Below are positions 45,257-56,711 of a stretch of DNA of 64,000 nucleotides, piece by piece. Position numbers and translations under genes: made by a program. Where the stretch lies: positions 8,407,658 to 8,471,657 of the forward strand of contig JAKSZT010004976.1 of the NCBI GenBank assembly GCA_026826555.1, read 5' to 3'. Each line of letters begins with the position of its first letter. Position 1 is the first letter of the stretch. A model generated the notes under the pieces. It was given only the letters and a program-made list of their open reading frames with translations. It was not told the DNA's origin and did not search any database. The stretch comes from Tolypeutes matacus (lineage: Eukaryota > Chordata > Mammalia > Cingulata > Chlamyphoridae).

Positions 45257-45296
<40 letters not shown>
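45257..45296. repeat. (TC)n microsatellite
   Basis: A perfect TC run of about 40 bases. Confidence 0.95.
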
Positions 45297-45298
<2 letters not shown>

Positions 45299-45559
45299 CT
45301 TCACAAAAAAAATTTGAAAGGCTTCTTTTTTCTTTCTTTAATACAGGAGAGTTATGTGCATGACTTAGGAATTAGCTGATCCTTATAACTTGGACACGCA
45401 AAGAAACTCACTGGTAAACCATTGGATTCTAAGTCATTTTAAAAAGGTAATCTTTTAAACTTTAGTTTTCACTTAATTTTAGATGTGTCTTTTTGTGAGG
45501 AGCTTATTGTTGAGTTTGAAACTATCTAAGGGTTGTCTTTAAAATGGGGGCTCAAAACT

Positions 45560-46138
45560 GTCTGATTTTTTATTGATTTTATTTTTAGAGCAATTTTAGA
45601 TTTATGGAAAAATTGAAGCAATAATGAAGAGAGTTCCCATATACCCTGTGCCCAGTTTCCCTTACTATGAGCGTCTTACATTTGTGTGGTACATTCATTA
45701 TGATTAATGAACCAATATTGATACAGTTTTATCGTTAACTGAAGTCCATACTTTATTCAGATTTCCTGGGGTTTTTTAATCTAACATCCATTTTCTGTTC
45801 CAGGATCCCAACCAGGACACCACATTATATTTAGCCATCATCTCTTTCGGCTCCTTTCAGCTGTAACAGTTTCTCAGATCATCCTTGGTTTTGATGACCT
45901 TGGCCGTTTTGAGGCGCACTGGTCAGGTGGTTTGTTAAAATGCCATTTTCATCACATCTTCAAGGGTGCATCATAGCAACATGACTTACGGCCTGGCTGA
46001 CAGTGTCTGTCAGGTTTCTGTGTTGTAAAGTTACTCTTTTGTTTTCCTTTACCCTAATGTACCCTTCTGGAGAAAGTCTCTATTGGCAGCCCATGCTTAA
46101 GGAGTAGGGAGTTATGCTTCACCTCCTTGACAACAGTG
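45560..46138 (-). mobile_element. Old L1, antisense 3' region
   Basis: Same text as 23075 onward: 'gagcaattttagatttatggaaaaattgaagc', 'gatcccaaccaggacaccacatt', 'gtttctcagatcatccttgg'. Confidence 0.82.
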
Positions 46139-46144
46139 TGGCGG

Positions 46145-46530
46145 GCACAATTTTGGCATTCCAAAGATGTCCATGTCCTAATTCCCAGAACCCGTGACTA
46201 TGTTATGTTACACGGCAAAGAGAGATTACAGTGGCAGATAGAATTAAGTTTTCTAATTGGTGGAACTTAAAATAGAAAGATTATCTTGGATTATCCAGGT
46301 GGGCCCAGTGAATTCACAAGGGTCCTTAAAAGTGGGAAGGGGAGGCAGGAGAAGAGGTCTGGGTGATGGAGGTGAGAAGAATTCAACTTGCCCTCATTGG
46401 CTTTGCAGATGGAAGAAGAGGGCCACAAGCCAAGGAATGTGGGCAAAGTCTAGAAGCTAGAAAAAGGCAAGTAAATGGATTCTCTGCTAGAGCCTACAGA
46501 AAGTTACAGCCCTTCCAACACTTTGATTTT
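46145..46530 (+). mobile_element. MLT1-type MaLR LTR, 3' end lost
   Basis: 'ccatgtcctaattcccagaacccgtgactatgttatgttac', 'gattatcttggattatccaggtgggccc' and 'gccacaagccaaggaatg' follow the LTR. The SINEs at 46530-46768 sit where its 3' part should be. Confidence 0.8.
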
Positions 46531-46618
46531 TTTGTTTGTTTTTAGGAGGTACTGGGGATTGAACCCAGGACCTCGTACATGGGAAGCAGGCGCTCAACCA
46601 CTAAGCTATACCTGCTCC
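46530..46618 (-). mobile_element. DAS-type SINE, short form
   Basis: 'ggaggtactggggattgaaccc...caaccactaagctatacctgctcc', flanked by 'caacactttgat' and 'taacacttttat', a plausible target duplication. Confidence 0.85.
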
Positions 46619-46639
46619 TCTAACACTTTTATTTTATTT

Positions 46640-46768
46640 TGTTTTATTTAAGATTTTATTTTATTTGTTTATTTCTCCCCATTCCCCTCATTGTTTGTAT
46701 TTGCTGTGTCTGTCTTCTTTGTCTGTTTAGGAGGCACTGGGAACCGAACCGGGACCTCCGATGTGGGA
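46640..46768 (-). mobile_element. DAS-type SINE, incomplete head
   Basis: 'aagattttattttatttgtttatttctcccc' to 'gaaccgaaccgggacctccgatgtggga'. The terminal head sequence is missing. Confidence 0.75.
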
Positions 46769-46779
46769 GCAGCTAGAAG

Positions 46780-48085
46780 ACCATTTGCGACCAAGGCCCC
46801 GAGGTGAGAAGGAACTTGAGGGGTTGGAGGAGTAGAAAGAGGCCTCTGTGGTGGGACTGTGGTAGACCATGGGCAGGTGGGAATGAGATGGGCTTGGGGA
46901 GGTAAGTAGGAGCCTGATCTCACAGGATCTTGTGAGTCAGGATAAGAAGTCTGGATTTTTTTCTATACATTATGGAAAGTCATTGAAGGATTTTAAGCAA
47001 GAGATCACCATTTTTGACTTGTAAGAAGTTCTCCCTTCCTACTATGGAGCAGATAGATTAGAAGGTGCAAGCCTGGGAATTCAGAGATAGGCTGGGAGGC
47101 AGAAAAATCCTGGAGGCTGTGACTAGGATAATGGCAGTGGAGGTGGAGCCGAGTGGCTAGCTCGGGGTGTATTTGAGAGTTAGAATGGGCTGGATGTGTC
47201 AGGGTGGAGGGAGAAAGGAGGAATCGAGGTTGACTTCTAGACTTCTGACTTATGCTGCTGCCTTAGTTTCCTGAACTGCTCATGCAAACACCACGAAGTG
47301 AGTTGGCTTACACAATAGGAATTTATTTGCTAATGGTTTGAGGCTGGGAAAAAGAAAGTCCAAATCAAGGCATCATCAAGGCAATGCTTTCTCCCAGAAG
47401 ACTGGTGTTCTGGGGCCAGCTGCCTGTGATCCTTGATTGTCTCATGGCAAAGCACATGATGGCATCTCCTGGTCTCTCCCTTCTCCCCTGGGTTTCATTG
47501 ATTTCAGCTTCTTACTTGTGGCTTTCTCTATCTCATGTCTGAATTCATTCCACTTATAAAGGACTCCAGTAATAAGATTAAGACCCATCCTGAAAGAGGT
47601 GGACCACACCTTAACTGAAGTAACCTTATCAAAAGTTCCTACTTACAATGGGTTCACACCCACAGGAATGGATTAAGTTTAAGAATAGGTTTTTTCATGG
47701 TACCTACAGCTTCAAACCATCACAGCTGCTGAGTAATATCATTTACTGAAATGGGTAAGCCTGGCCCAGCTATGTGGGGAAGGAGAGATTTTGCAGGGTG
47801 GGAATCAAGATTTTTCAGATTTACCAGGGTGTTTGTGAGACACTTGATGGAGATTCCATGAAGAGCTGGATTCAGGGGAATCTGGAACTCTTTTAGAAAG
47901 GAGTGGGTTGCAGAGATAAATTTGAAGGTCATGGAATTTAAATCTAAGGGAATGGATGAGATCACCTTGGAAGAAAAAGATAGAGATGCTGAAAGGGATC
48001 AAGATCAAGCCCTGAGGAAGAGTTGAGAAGGAAAGCCAGACTGGAGGGGGTTCCATGGGAGCAGGAAGGAATGGAAAGTGAAAAA
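46780..48085 (+). mobile_element. MaLR-internal-like sequence, second occurrence
   Basis: Non-coding text ('atggaaagtcattgaaggattttaagcaagagatc' and 'ggaatggatgagatcaccttggaag') resembles 24840-27540. It is split by the LTR at 47259-47724. Similar text also lies at 49396-49690. Confidence 0.5.
47259..47724 (-). mobile_element. Solo LTR, MaLR-like subfamily C, reverse
   Basis: 466 bases from 'tgccttagtttcctg' to 'cttcaaaccatcaca'. The perfect 5-base duplication gctgc is at 47254-47258 and 47725-47729. Confidence 0.87.
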
Positions 48086-48087
48086 GT

Positions 48088-48865
48088 GGAACTGTGGTTC
48101 TTAAACTCCAGACATCATCAGAATCTCCTGGAGGTCTTGTAAAACGCAGAGTATTGGGCTTTACCCCTATAGTCAGCCAAAGGGGTGCTGATGCAAAGTA
48201 CCAGAAATCTGTTGGCTTTATAAAGGGTATTTATTTGAGGTAGAAGCTTACAGTCACAAGGCCATAAAGAGTAGGTTACTTCCCTTACCAAAGTCTGTTG
48301 CCACATGTTGGAGAAAGATGGCTGCCGGTCTCAGCAGGGTTCAGCCTTCCTCTTCCTGTTCAGGCTCCATGGCCCCAGCTTCTTCCGATCTCATCCGTAG
48401 GCTGGGATAAGGCTCATCTCTCTTCCCGGGGCTCTTCTCTTTCTGGGCTCAGGTGCCCTGCTCTCTCCACAAGACCAGCTGTAAACTATCAGGCAACGGC
48501 TCAGCTCTCTCCCCAGGGCTCCAGCATCACAAACTAACTCTCTCCTCTGCTATGTCGTTTTCTGTGTGAGTGTCCGCCCACCAAGGGAGCTGGAACTCAA
48601 CGTCCTACTGACCTGGCCGAATCAAATCCCTAATCTTAATTGAATCAAGTGAAAGTGAAACCTCTGAATTTAATACAATCAAAGGGTATCACACCCAGAG
48701 GAACAGACCAATTTTCAAACATAATCAATATTTCTTTTTTGGATTCATAAATAATATCAAACTGCTACAACCCCCAAAGTTTTTGACTCAGCAGGTCTGG
48801 GATGGGGCCAAGAATATGCATTTCTAACCAGTTTCCAGGTCCACACATTGAAAACCACTGTTGGA
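48088..48865 (+). mobile_element. hAT-type MER remnant split by an LTR
   Basis: 'gtggttcttaaactccagacatcatcagaatctcctgg' (48088-48167) continues after the LTR as 'actcagcaggtctgggatgggg' to 'ttgaaaaccactg' (48770-48865), a complete old non-autonomous element. Confidence 0.7.
48168..48769 (-). mobile_element. Solo LTR, MaLR-like subfamily B, reverse
   Basis: 602 bases from 'tatagtcagccaaagg' to 'atcaaactgctaca'. The perfect 5-base duplication acccc is at 48163-48167 and 48770-48774. Confidence 0.86.
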
Positions 48866-48944
48866 GTGAAAACTTTCAAGATGCTTGACTATGAATGGAG
48901 AGAATCAGAACTAGAAAACTGGTCATGAAGGAAGATATATATTT

Positions 48945-49395
48945 TTAAGGATTTATTTACTTTATCCATTTTTACCACCCCCACCCCCACTCCCATCCCA
49001 ACCTCAACCCCATTTTTGCTGTTTTTGTCTACCTGCTGGACAATTCTCTGTGTCTATTTCCTGCCTTCTCTTCTCATCCTTCTCCTCCTATCTTCACTGG
49101 GATTCGATCCTGGGAAACTCCGATGTGGGAGAGAAGCGTCCTACTGCCTGCACCATCTTAGTTCCTGGTTTTTCGGCATGTCTCGTCTTGGCTGTCCCTT
49201 GTGTCACTCTCCTATTACATCATCATCTTGCTGTGTGGTTCGGTGGGGCCTGGCGGCGCACCTGCTTGCGGGGCCTGGTGGCCTGCGCACCTTCTATATT
49301 TTCCTTTATTTTTACCGGGAGGTCCTGGGGATCAAACCCAGGTCCCTCCATATGGAAGACAGACGCCCAACCATTTGAGCCACATCCGCCCCCCA
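48945..49395 (-). mobile_element. DAS-type long SINE, full length
   Basis: Reverse counterpart of 22023-22430: tail 'ggatttatttactttatcc' at the left, 'attacatcatcatcttgctg' in the body, head 'catttgagccacatccgcc' at the right. Flanks 'gaaggaagatat' and 'aaaggaggattt' may be a diverged duplication. Confidence 0.9.
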
Positions 49396-49689
49396 AAGGA
49401 GGATTTTTAAAGACAGATAACAGAGCATGCAGGCTGGCTGATGGCACTGAGCCAGTAGAGTGGGAGAGATTAAGAATGCAGAGGAGAAGGTAGTAAGTGA
49501 AGGGGCTGGATTTGGAGCACAGTGGAGGCTTTGGCCTCTAATGTGAGAATGGACATTTCCTCCACGGTGGCAAGGGTGAGCGGATTAGAGATGGGAGATT
49601 GAACAAGTTTACATGAGGGAACTTCTGTGTTCTCAATAAAGAAGGGGGAGGTCATCTGGAAGCTGCCATGTTCTGTATTCTCAAAGAAG

Positions 49690-49844
49690 AATGAAGACAT
49701 TAATGCTTAATGGATACAGAGTTTCGGTTTGTGGTGATGGAAAAGTTCTGGAAATGGAAGGTGGTGATGGTAGCACAACATTATGAATGCAGTTAATGCT
49801 ACTGAATGGTGTAGTAAAAGTGGCTAAAATGGGAAGTTTGGTGT

Positions 49845-49875
<31 letters not shown>

Positions 49876-49905
49876 TACCGTAATAAATTTTTTTAAAAAG
49901 AAGGA
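49690..49905 (+). mobile_element. Old L1 3' end with (TA)n
   Basis: 'gtgatggaaaagttctggaaatgg', 'gatggtagcacaacattatgaatgc', then (TA)n at 49845-49873 and an A-rich end. Confidence 0.78.
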
Positions 49906-50600
49906 AAATGAAAAGCATGTGAAGAAAATTATGAGGGATGTTTGAAATAGTTGTCTTGAGGAGTAGGAAGGCAAATTTTGTGGACCAACCTAATAGAATT
50001 TTCTGTAATCATGGAAATGTTCTATAATCTGCACTGTCAAATTAAATAAAAATAGGAGTTTAGTTCTGTAATCTCACTAGTTTCATCTCAAATACCCAGT
50101 GGTGAATTCCTGGGGAAGCATTGCTGGGCTGTGGAGCTGTGCTGAGGATGTGATTGAAGTTCCTGAAACGAGTGGACCCTGATTCGTAGTTTTCCTCCAG
50201 CAACACTTGCCTCCTCAGTGATGGGCCCAGAGAAGGTGAGTGACACAGACCCTTCAGGGTGGGGTTTGCCAGGCAAGTAGGACAAGGCAAGAGAAGGCCA
50301 GAGCACTTGAGGTGCTGGGAACAAGGAGGAGGGGACAGCGATAATGCTGTAGGATTTAAGCTGGCTAAGGGGAACAGTGGGACCAAGACGGGTCTCAAGT
50401 TTGTCCCAGTGTGAAGATGACCTTCCTAAAATGAAGCATTTATCTTACCTTTTCTGTAAGCTCTATCACAGGAATTACATAGTTGACAAGGGGAAGTTTC
50501 TCTTTATATAAGTATTCCAGCTAATAAAGAAGGAATGATAAAATTGGAGCATCAGCCATCTGTAAAATCCCTAATAAAATAATAGATATAGCGAATAGAC
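49906..50600. other. Intergenic DNA, little recognised
   Basis: No gene-like frame. The A-rich text near 50040 may belong to old L1. Confidence 0.4.
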
Positions 50601-50609
50601 ATCAGTAGC

Positions 50610-51115
50610 TGCTAAAGTCACAAAAAGAGGGGGAGGATGTTTTGTGCCTCTTGACAGAAGAACTCAATACCACCTGATCTCAAACCTGAGTCTCATCAAG
50701 CTTCTAGATCTAACAACCAATTTACAGGAAATCCAAGGGAAAAAGGAACATGTTAGCACCAAGGGAATAGAATCACTAAAATCTAGACTGTGGGAAATTC
50801 TACCAGATAAACAACCTGGTTTCTTCAACAAATAAATTGCAAGGAAAAAAAAGAGATGGAGGGGGAACCTAAAAGATTTATGAGACATGTGGACAGTAAT
50901 GTTGTCAGTAAGTAGTTGAAGTGTCCTCATACCGAAATGTTGGCAGATGACATCATACAGCTGGAATTCTCCCAGTGGTGGAGGATAAATGAAAGAGAAG
51001 GGGGCCACCTGATGATCACTGTAGCAGGTAATGGGTAGCTGGGGCTTCATTATACTATTCTTTCTCCTTTATGTATATTTGAAATTTTCCATAATAAAAA
51101 GGTTAAATAAAAATA
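50610..51115 (+). mobile_element. Old L1 (L1ME-like) 3' end
   Basis: 'acctgagtctcatcaagcttctagatct' and 'ttacaggaaatccaagggaaaaaggaacatgtta' through 'gaaattttccataataaaaag' fit an old L1 3' UTR. Confidence 0.65.
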
Positions 51116-51189
51116 AGCCTTCCTCATGGTAATGGTTTTGTATATAAAACCATTTATATATATGTCACCGCAATTAAAAAAAAAAACAA

Positions 51190-51587
51190 AAAACCCTTCC
51201 TACACTGGATGCTCTTTCCAGATACAAGCCTGCCTCTCTTCTTCCTTTTAGAGCCAAGCTTCCTGATGCAGGCATCTCTGCTGTTTTCCCACGTCCTTCC
51301 TTTCCAGTCGCTTGCACAGGCCGCTGCCGTCTCACATGTGCCTGCACGCCTCCCCCCAGATCTGCTTAGGCTAAGGTCCCCAGGACTGCCAGGGCCGGGG
51401 GACACTTTTCTGCTCTCATCCTTTTATATTGTTGCCCACACCCTCCTTTTCAAGCTCTCTCCAAACCTGGAGTCAAACGACATAGGCTCGAATGCCGCCT
51501 GGCCACATCCTGGCTTGATGGCCTTACTAGGAAATCTCTCTAAGCCTCCTTCTCCCCATCTCTACATTGATGATAATTGTCTCTACC
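51190..51587. other. Intergenic DNA, nothing recognised
   Basis: Pyrimidine-rich with no recognisable gene or repeat. Confidence 0.45.
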
Positions 51588-52010
51588 TGTTCTGGTTACT
51601 TGTTCCTGGGTAACAGTCCAAACTTTGAAACACTTCATTTTTATCTCTTGCAGCTCTGGAGGTTGATGATCTCGGTGGTTGTCATTTGGGGTCCCACATA
51701 TGGTTTCAGTCAGATGGTGCCTGAGGCTTGGGTCACCTTCACTTACCTGGTCCTAGATGGGGGTGGCTAAGCAGTTTGAGTTGGTCAGGCATCTCTCCAT
51801 GCAGCTTTCCCCATAGCTAGTTTGGGCTTCCTCTCAGGATACTCAGACATCTTATATGACAATTGGCATTCAAAGAGACAGAAGTGGACACTTCTCATCT
51901 CTTATATCCTAGAACCTAGCACAGTATTCCTTCTGCCACATTCTATTGATCAAAGCTGTCAGAGCCTACCAAGACTCAAGAAGAGGGGACATATAGTCCC
52001 ATCTCTCACT
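51588..52010 (-). mobile_element. Old MaLR (MLT1-type) LTR, reverse
   Basis: 'ttctggttacttgttcctgggtaacagtcc', 'gcttcctctcaggatactc' and 'ctgccacattctattgatcaaagctgtcagagcc' match an old MLT1 subtype in reverse. Confidence 0.6.
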
Positions 52011-52114
52011 CATTGAGTAAAGTACAAGGGAGAAAGTCTCAAAGTCATTCAACTGCGAAATAAACCTTACTCTCTAATTAAAAGTGCTGTCTCATTCATT
52101 CTTCTCTCTAACAT

Positions 52115-52560
52115 CCTCTAGAGCAGGGTTTCTCAGAATATAATATGTTAGGTATTCATTTGACTATAAGAAACAGCAGTGACTTAAATAATAGAGGATA
52201 ATTTTTCTCACATTATGAGGAATATGCTAATGGACAGTTGTAGGTCTTGCTTCTACTGCTCAAGGATTCCTTCAAAGACCTAGGCTCTTTCTCTTTCTGA
52301 ATCTGCCAATTTTGGCACCTTGGTTTTCATCATCATTCTCAGAGTCTCATGGTCACAAGATGGTTGCCACACCTCCAGACATTACATCCAAGCAGAGTTC
52401 TGCTTATAACTCATTGGATGAAACTGTGTCATATGACCATTACTAGCTGTAAAGGAGGCTGGGAAAGAGAAAATTGAGCTGGGTACATTACTATCTCAAA
52501 ACTGAGGTTTTGTTATCAAGTTAAAAATAAGGACTGGATATTTAATAGGCAAAAAACCAT
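52115..52560 (+). repeat. Ancient interspersed repeat, family uncertain
   Basis: 'ctcatggtcacaagatggttgccacacctccagacatta' and 'gtaaaggaggctgggaaag' recall an old mammalian repeat, also seen at 22480. Not named. Confidence 0.4.
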
Positions 52561-52821
52561 TTGTCACATTATGTCAGCCCATATTTGTGTGTGTAGTTCA
52601 TTGCTCAGTACTTGGTACATAGTAGATATGTAATACTTATCTCATGGATGGCAGCCATTGCCAACTGGGAGATCAGGACTCAAAGGTTACCTCTTCTAAG
52701 GAAGATAGGTGATAACCTGCAACACAATTAACAACTATCTCCTCTGCCCAACAGTTCACAGTACAGACTTTTATCAAAGTACTTGTAAGACTTTATGGCT
52801 TATTTTAATTTGCATTCTGGT

Positions 52822-53185
52822 AAGCGAATGTGGCTCAAGCAATTGAGCTCCCACCTACCACATGGGAGGTCCCGGGCTCGCTTCAAAGTGCCTCCTGGAG
52901 AAGATGAGCAAGACAGTGAATTGGTGCATCCGGCTGGCATGGCAAGCTGATACAGAAGGATGATGCAACAAGAGGTACAAGGAGGAAAAACATAATGAGA
53001 GACACAACAAAGCAGGGAACAGAGGTGGTTCAAGCAATTGGGTGACTCCTTCCCACATGGGAGGTCCCGAGTTCAGTTCCCGGTGCATCCTAAAAGGAAG
53101 ATGAGCAAACAACAAACAGACACAACAAATGCAAACAACAACAAGGGGGTGGGGAGAAATAAATAAAATAAATCTTTTTTTAAAA
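52822..53185 (+). mobile_element. Composite DAS-type SINE
   Basis: Two tRNA-like units ('gcgaatgtggctcaagcaattg' at the start and 'ggtggttcaagcaattgggtg' near 53025) with an intervening linker and tail 'aaataaataaaataaatc'. Flanks 'aatttgcattctg' and 'aatttcattctg' form a probable duplication. Confidence 0.87.
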
Positions 53186-53411
53186 TTTCATTCTGCCTCC
53201 TTCTAGATTGTGACGCTTTGAGGTCAGGGGACAAGTTTTGTCTATCTTTGGGTACCCATCATCTAACACAGGTTGGGAGAATGAATATGATATTGAGTTA
53301 TAGGCTTAGGGAAGAGCTATGTAGGAAAAGTGAGGGAAGTCAGAAAAAGAACAAACCAGAAGAAACTTTCAGGACAAGTCACAGATTTCTCTTGAAAAAT
53401 AGGAATATGAA

Positions 53412-54405
53412 GTAGGTGGTGGTTTCTTGGACGTCACACCCAAAGCATGTGCAACAAAAGAAAAAGTAGATAAATGAGACCTCCTCAAAATTAAACACTT
53501 TTGCACCTCACAGGACTTTGTCAGAAGGGTGAAAAGGCAGCCAACTCAATGGGAAAAAATAATTGGAAATCACATATCTGATAAGGGTTTAATATCCAGG
53601 ATATATAAAGAGATGTTACAACTCAACAATAAAAAGACAAATGACCCAATTAAAAAATGGGCCAAAGACTTGAATAGACATTTCTCCGAAGAAGAAATAC
53701 AAATGGCAAAAAAACACATGAAGAAATGCTCAACATCACTCATGATTAGGGAAATGCAAATCAAAACTACAATGAGATATCATTTCACACCTATCAGAAT
53801 GGCTACTATGAAAAAGAGAACTACAAGTGTTGGAGAGGATGTGGAGAGATAGGAACACTTCTTCACTGTTGGTGGGAATGCAGGATGGTACAACCACTAT
53901 GGAGGACTGTTTGGCAGTTCCTAAAGAAGTTGAATATAGACTTGCCATGTGACCCTGCAATACCACTACTGGGTATATACCCAGAAGAACTGAGAGCAGT
54001 GACACGAACAGACATTTGCACACCAATGTTCATAGCCACATTATTCACCATTGCCAAAAGTTGGAAACAACCCAGGTGTCCATCAACAGATGAATGGATA
54101 AACAAACTGGTCTATTCACACGATGGAATATTATGCAGCTGTAAGAAGAAATGAAGTCATAAAGCATATGGCAACATGGATGAACCTGGAGGACATTATG
54201 TTGAGTGAAGCAAGCCAGACACAAAAGGACAAATACTGTATGAATGCATTACTATGAACCAAATATATTGAGTAATATATTATTTGATTAAAAAAAAAAT
54301 TACATGTATCCATTACATTTAATTGAGAAATGTATATATTTATTCATCTGTGTTTACTTTTTAGTTTTTAATTGTTTATGTTTTCAATTATTAAATGTAC
54401 AAAAT
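53412..54405 (+). mobile_element. LINE-1, strongly 5'-truncated, second copy
   Basis: It starts at the position equivalent to 39228 of the first copy and follows it with few differences to the same 3' UTR and A tail. It carries only the end of ORF2. The first-copy A run and GA repeat near 39440-39470 are absent here. Confidence 0.9.
53529..54154 (+). pseudogene. LINE-1 ORF2 C-terminal remnant
   Basis: Two frames (53529-53852 and 53885-54154) encode the ORF2 C-terminus, with the Cys-rich motif region near 53830 falling at the frame break and '[10 protein letters not shown]' following. Frameshifts and the lack of RT and endonuclease domains make it non-functional. Confidence 0.85.
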
Positions 54406-54446
54406 AAAGTTAAAAAAAAAAAAGAATACTATTTAGCAAGTGTAAC

Positions 54447-54950
54447 TGTTGGCCAATTTGATGTAATTATGAATTCCAAAAATATAATTGGATCATGCTT
54501 GTAAACTGATCTGTTAATCTGGGCATGATTAGGTTATGATTAGGGTGTTGAGCCCCTCCCCTTGGTGGGTGGGGAATCAAATATAAAAGGCATGGCAAGA
54601 ACAGTTTTGAGTAGCAGTCTTTTGAGAAGCAGTTTTGATGTTGGAAAGAAGGCCCCAGGAGAAGAGAAGCAAGCCATTCGCCTGATCGTCTACAGCTGAC
54701 CTTGTGGAGAAAACAGGAGCTAAGCCCAGAGAGAAACGCAGCCCCGGGAAGAGAGGAACCCCAGAAGCCTAAACTCTGGCAAATGTCGGCAGCTGTCTTG
54801 CTTAACAAGTGGCAATGGACTGTGGTGAGAAAAGAAACTTAATGCTTCATGACCTGGTATCTGTGGACTTCTACCCCAAATAAATACCCTTTATAAAGAC
54901 CAACCCATTTTTGGTATTTCACATTAGCACCCCTTTGGCTGACTAATACA
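54447..54950 (+). mobile_element. Solo LTR, MaLR-like subfamily B
   Basis: 504 bases from TGTTGGCCAATTTG to GGCTGACTAATACA, with 'ccccaaataaatacccttt'. It lies just after the LINE-1 tail. Flanking pentamers do not match clearly. Confidence 0.78.
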
Positions 54951-55427
54951 GGAAGTAAAGTTATTTTTGCTGATGCAGTAAAGAGGAGCGCTAGGAAAAA
55001 ATACAGAAGATGACTAAAGAGAACGGAAAAGGGAGGGAAGCACAAAAGGAAGGGAAAAAAGAAAGAAGAGAGGGAAAAAGGAAGGGAAAGTGAATATATT
55101 CTTTTCTTGTGGCAGCTGTAACAAACCCCCACAAACTGGGTGGCTTAAAACAACAGAAATGTATTCTTTCACAGTTCTGGAGGCCAGAAGTCTGAAATCT
55201 GTCTCCCTGGACCAAAATCAAAGTGTTGGCACGGCCTTCCTCCAGAGGCCCGAGGGAGGAATTCGTTCCTTACCTCCTCTAGCCTCTGGTGGCTGCCGGC
55301 ATTCTTTGGCTTGTGGTTACGTTGCTCCAGTCTCTGCCTCCGTGGTCTCACAGCTCCTCCTCTTCTGACTATAATCTCCTTCCGGTGCTCTCTTCTAACT
55401 TGGGATGCTTGGGATGGCATTTAGGGC

Positions 55428-56560
55428 TGTGGCGTTTGAAGTTATTTTATAAATCCCAAAAAAGAGAAAGATGATGTTTTTAAACTACTCTATTCCTGTG
55501 TGTATGATACCCTTTGATTGCATTAAGTATGGTTGAGGGTTCTTTGATTAGATTACTTGACAATATCACATTAGGGCTTTTTTTTTTTTTTTTTTTTTTT
55601 TCCCTCTCTAAAAGTCATTTATTGTGAAAATCTACATTTGCTTTAGAATTCATGTTTACAGAGAAGGAGCTTTTCACCATGGTGTTAGGATTTCCCACAA
55701 CTGCCCTCTGAGTTCTATGAACAATATAGTAGAGAATCAAGCTCATGTGACTCACTTAGCTTCCCCTTGGCTCATGAATGAGCTAGTAAAATGAAGTAAG
55801 ATATTCTTGGGAGATTTTGTTGTTGTTAATCTACCCCAGGACTTTATCCTGGAACTGAGGGAAAACTCCTAGAGAGGTATATAAATCCTTAACAAAATAT
55901 TTACATGAACAGTGGCCAGTTTTCTTCCTTGGAGTAGCAATCCGTAAAAATAAGTGCTGCCATTCAAAAAGTAGCATACCCTCCACCAATCTACTAGTGA
56001 GAATTTGGTGATTCTCACCAAGTAATGGTGAAACATCATACATTAGGTACCTGATGGTGCTTGGGTTAGATCTGCCTTTTAAAAGGCAAAATCAACTTTA
56101 CATTAGGACTTTTGATTGGACTACGTCAGTGAAGCATGACTCAGGTTGAGTCTCCACCCCCTTGCTGGGTCTGGTAAAAATGGAGACACGGAGAGAGACC
56201 CCCAGACAGACATAATAAAAGGAAGCTGCCATATGTGATCCTGCCAGATGAGAGAGAACTAGAGGATCCCTTAAGCACGAAGCCTTCAAGAGGCTGGGCC
56301 CACGGAGCAGCTCAAGAGGAGGCAGTGAGCCTGGAGGGGAAGGCTGAGACCTTGGCAGAGATGGGCCCTCTTGCTTTGCCAAGTGCCCAGACAACAGAAT
56401 CAACAGTAGCTGACTTTGGTGAGAAAGCACTTCTTACAGTGTCTTAGTTTGGACTTTACAGCCTTGGAACTGTAAGCTTTTATCTCAAATAAATCCCCTT
56501 TATAAAAGCCAACCCATTTCTTGTATTTTTGCATTGGCAGCCCTTTGGCAAACTAAAACA
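55428..56560 (+). mobile_element. Solo LTR, MaLR-like subfamily A, carrying a processed pseudogene
   Basis: It starts TGTGGCGTTTGAAG, ends GCAAACTAAAACA and has 'ctcaaataaatcccc'. Flanking pentamers agggc and aggcc differ at one base. Interrupted at 55582-56099. Confidence 0.84.
55582..56099 (-). pseudogene. Processed pseudogene of an unidentified gene
   Basis: A 0.5 kb insertion in the LTR lies between 14-base duplications acattagggctttt (55568-55581) and acattaggactttt (56100-56113). On the minus strand it ends with AATAAA (55623-55618), then about 18 bases, then poly(A). This is a typical 5'-truncated mRNA retrocopy. An open frame at 56043-55831 (70 codons from MYDVSPLL to FQDKVLG) extends upstream without a stop to near 56090 and may be the C-terminal coding part, with the rest as 3' UTR. 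I do not recognise the parent gene. Confidence 0.75.
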
Positions 56561-56711
56561 AGGCCCCACCCAGATCTTCCAGGATGAGCCCCTCATCTCA
56601 AAACCCCTAACTTCATCTGCAAAGACCCCTTTTTCCAAATAAGGGAACGTTTACAGCACCTAGGGTTTAGGATGTGGACGTGTTTGGGGTGACACTTTTA
56701 ACCTACTGCAA

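Larger units (their letters stand above)
55095..56711 (-). mobile_element. MLT1-type LTR split by a younger LTR
   Basis: 55095-55427 ('gctgtaacaaacccccacaaactgggtggc', 'gttctggaggccagaagtc') and 56561-56711 ('catctgcaaagacccctttttccaaataaggg') are halves of one reverse MLT1. Confidence 0.88.
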
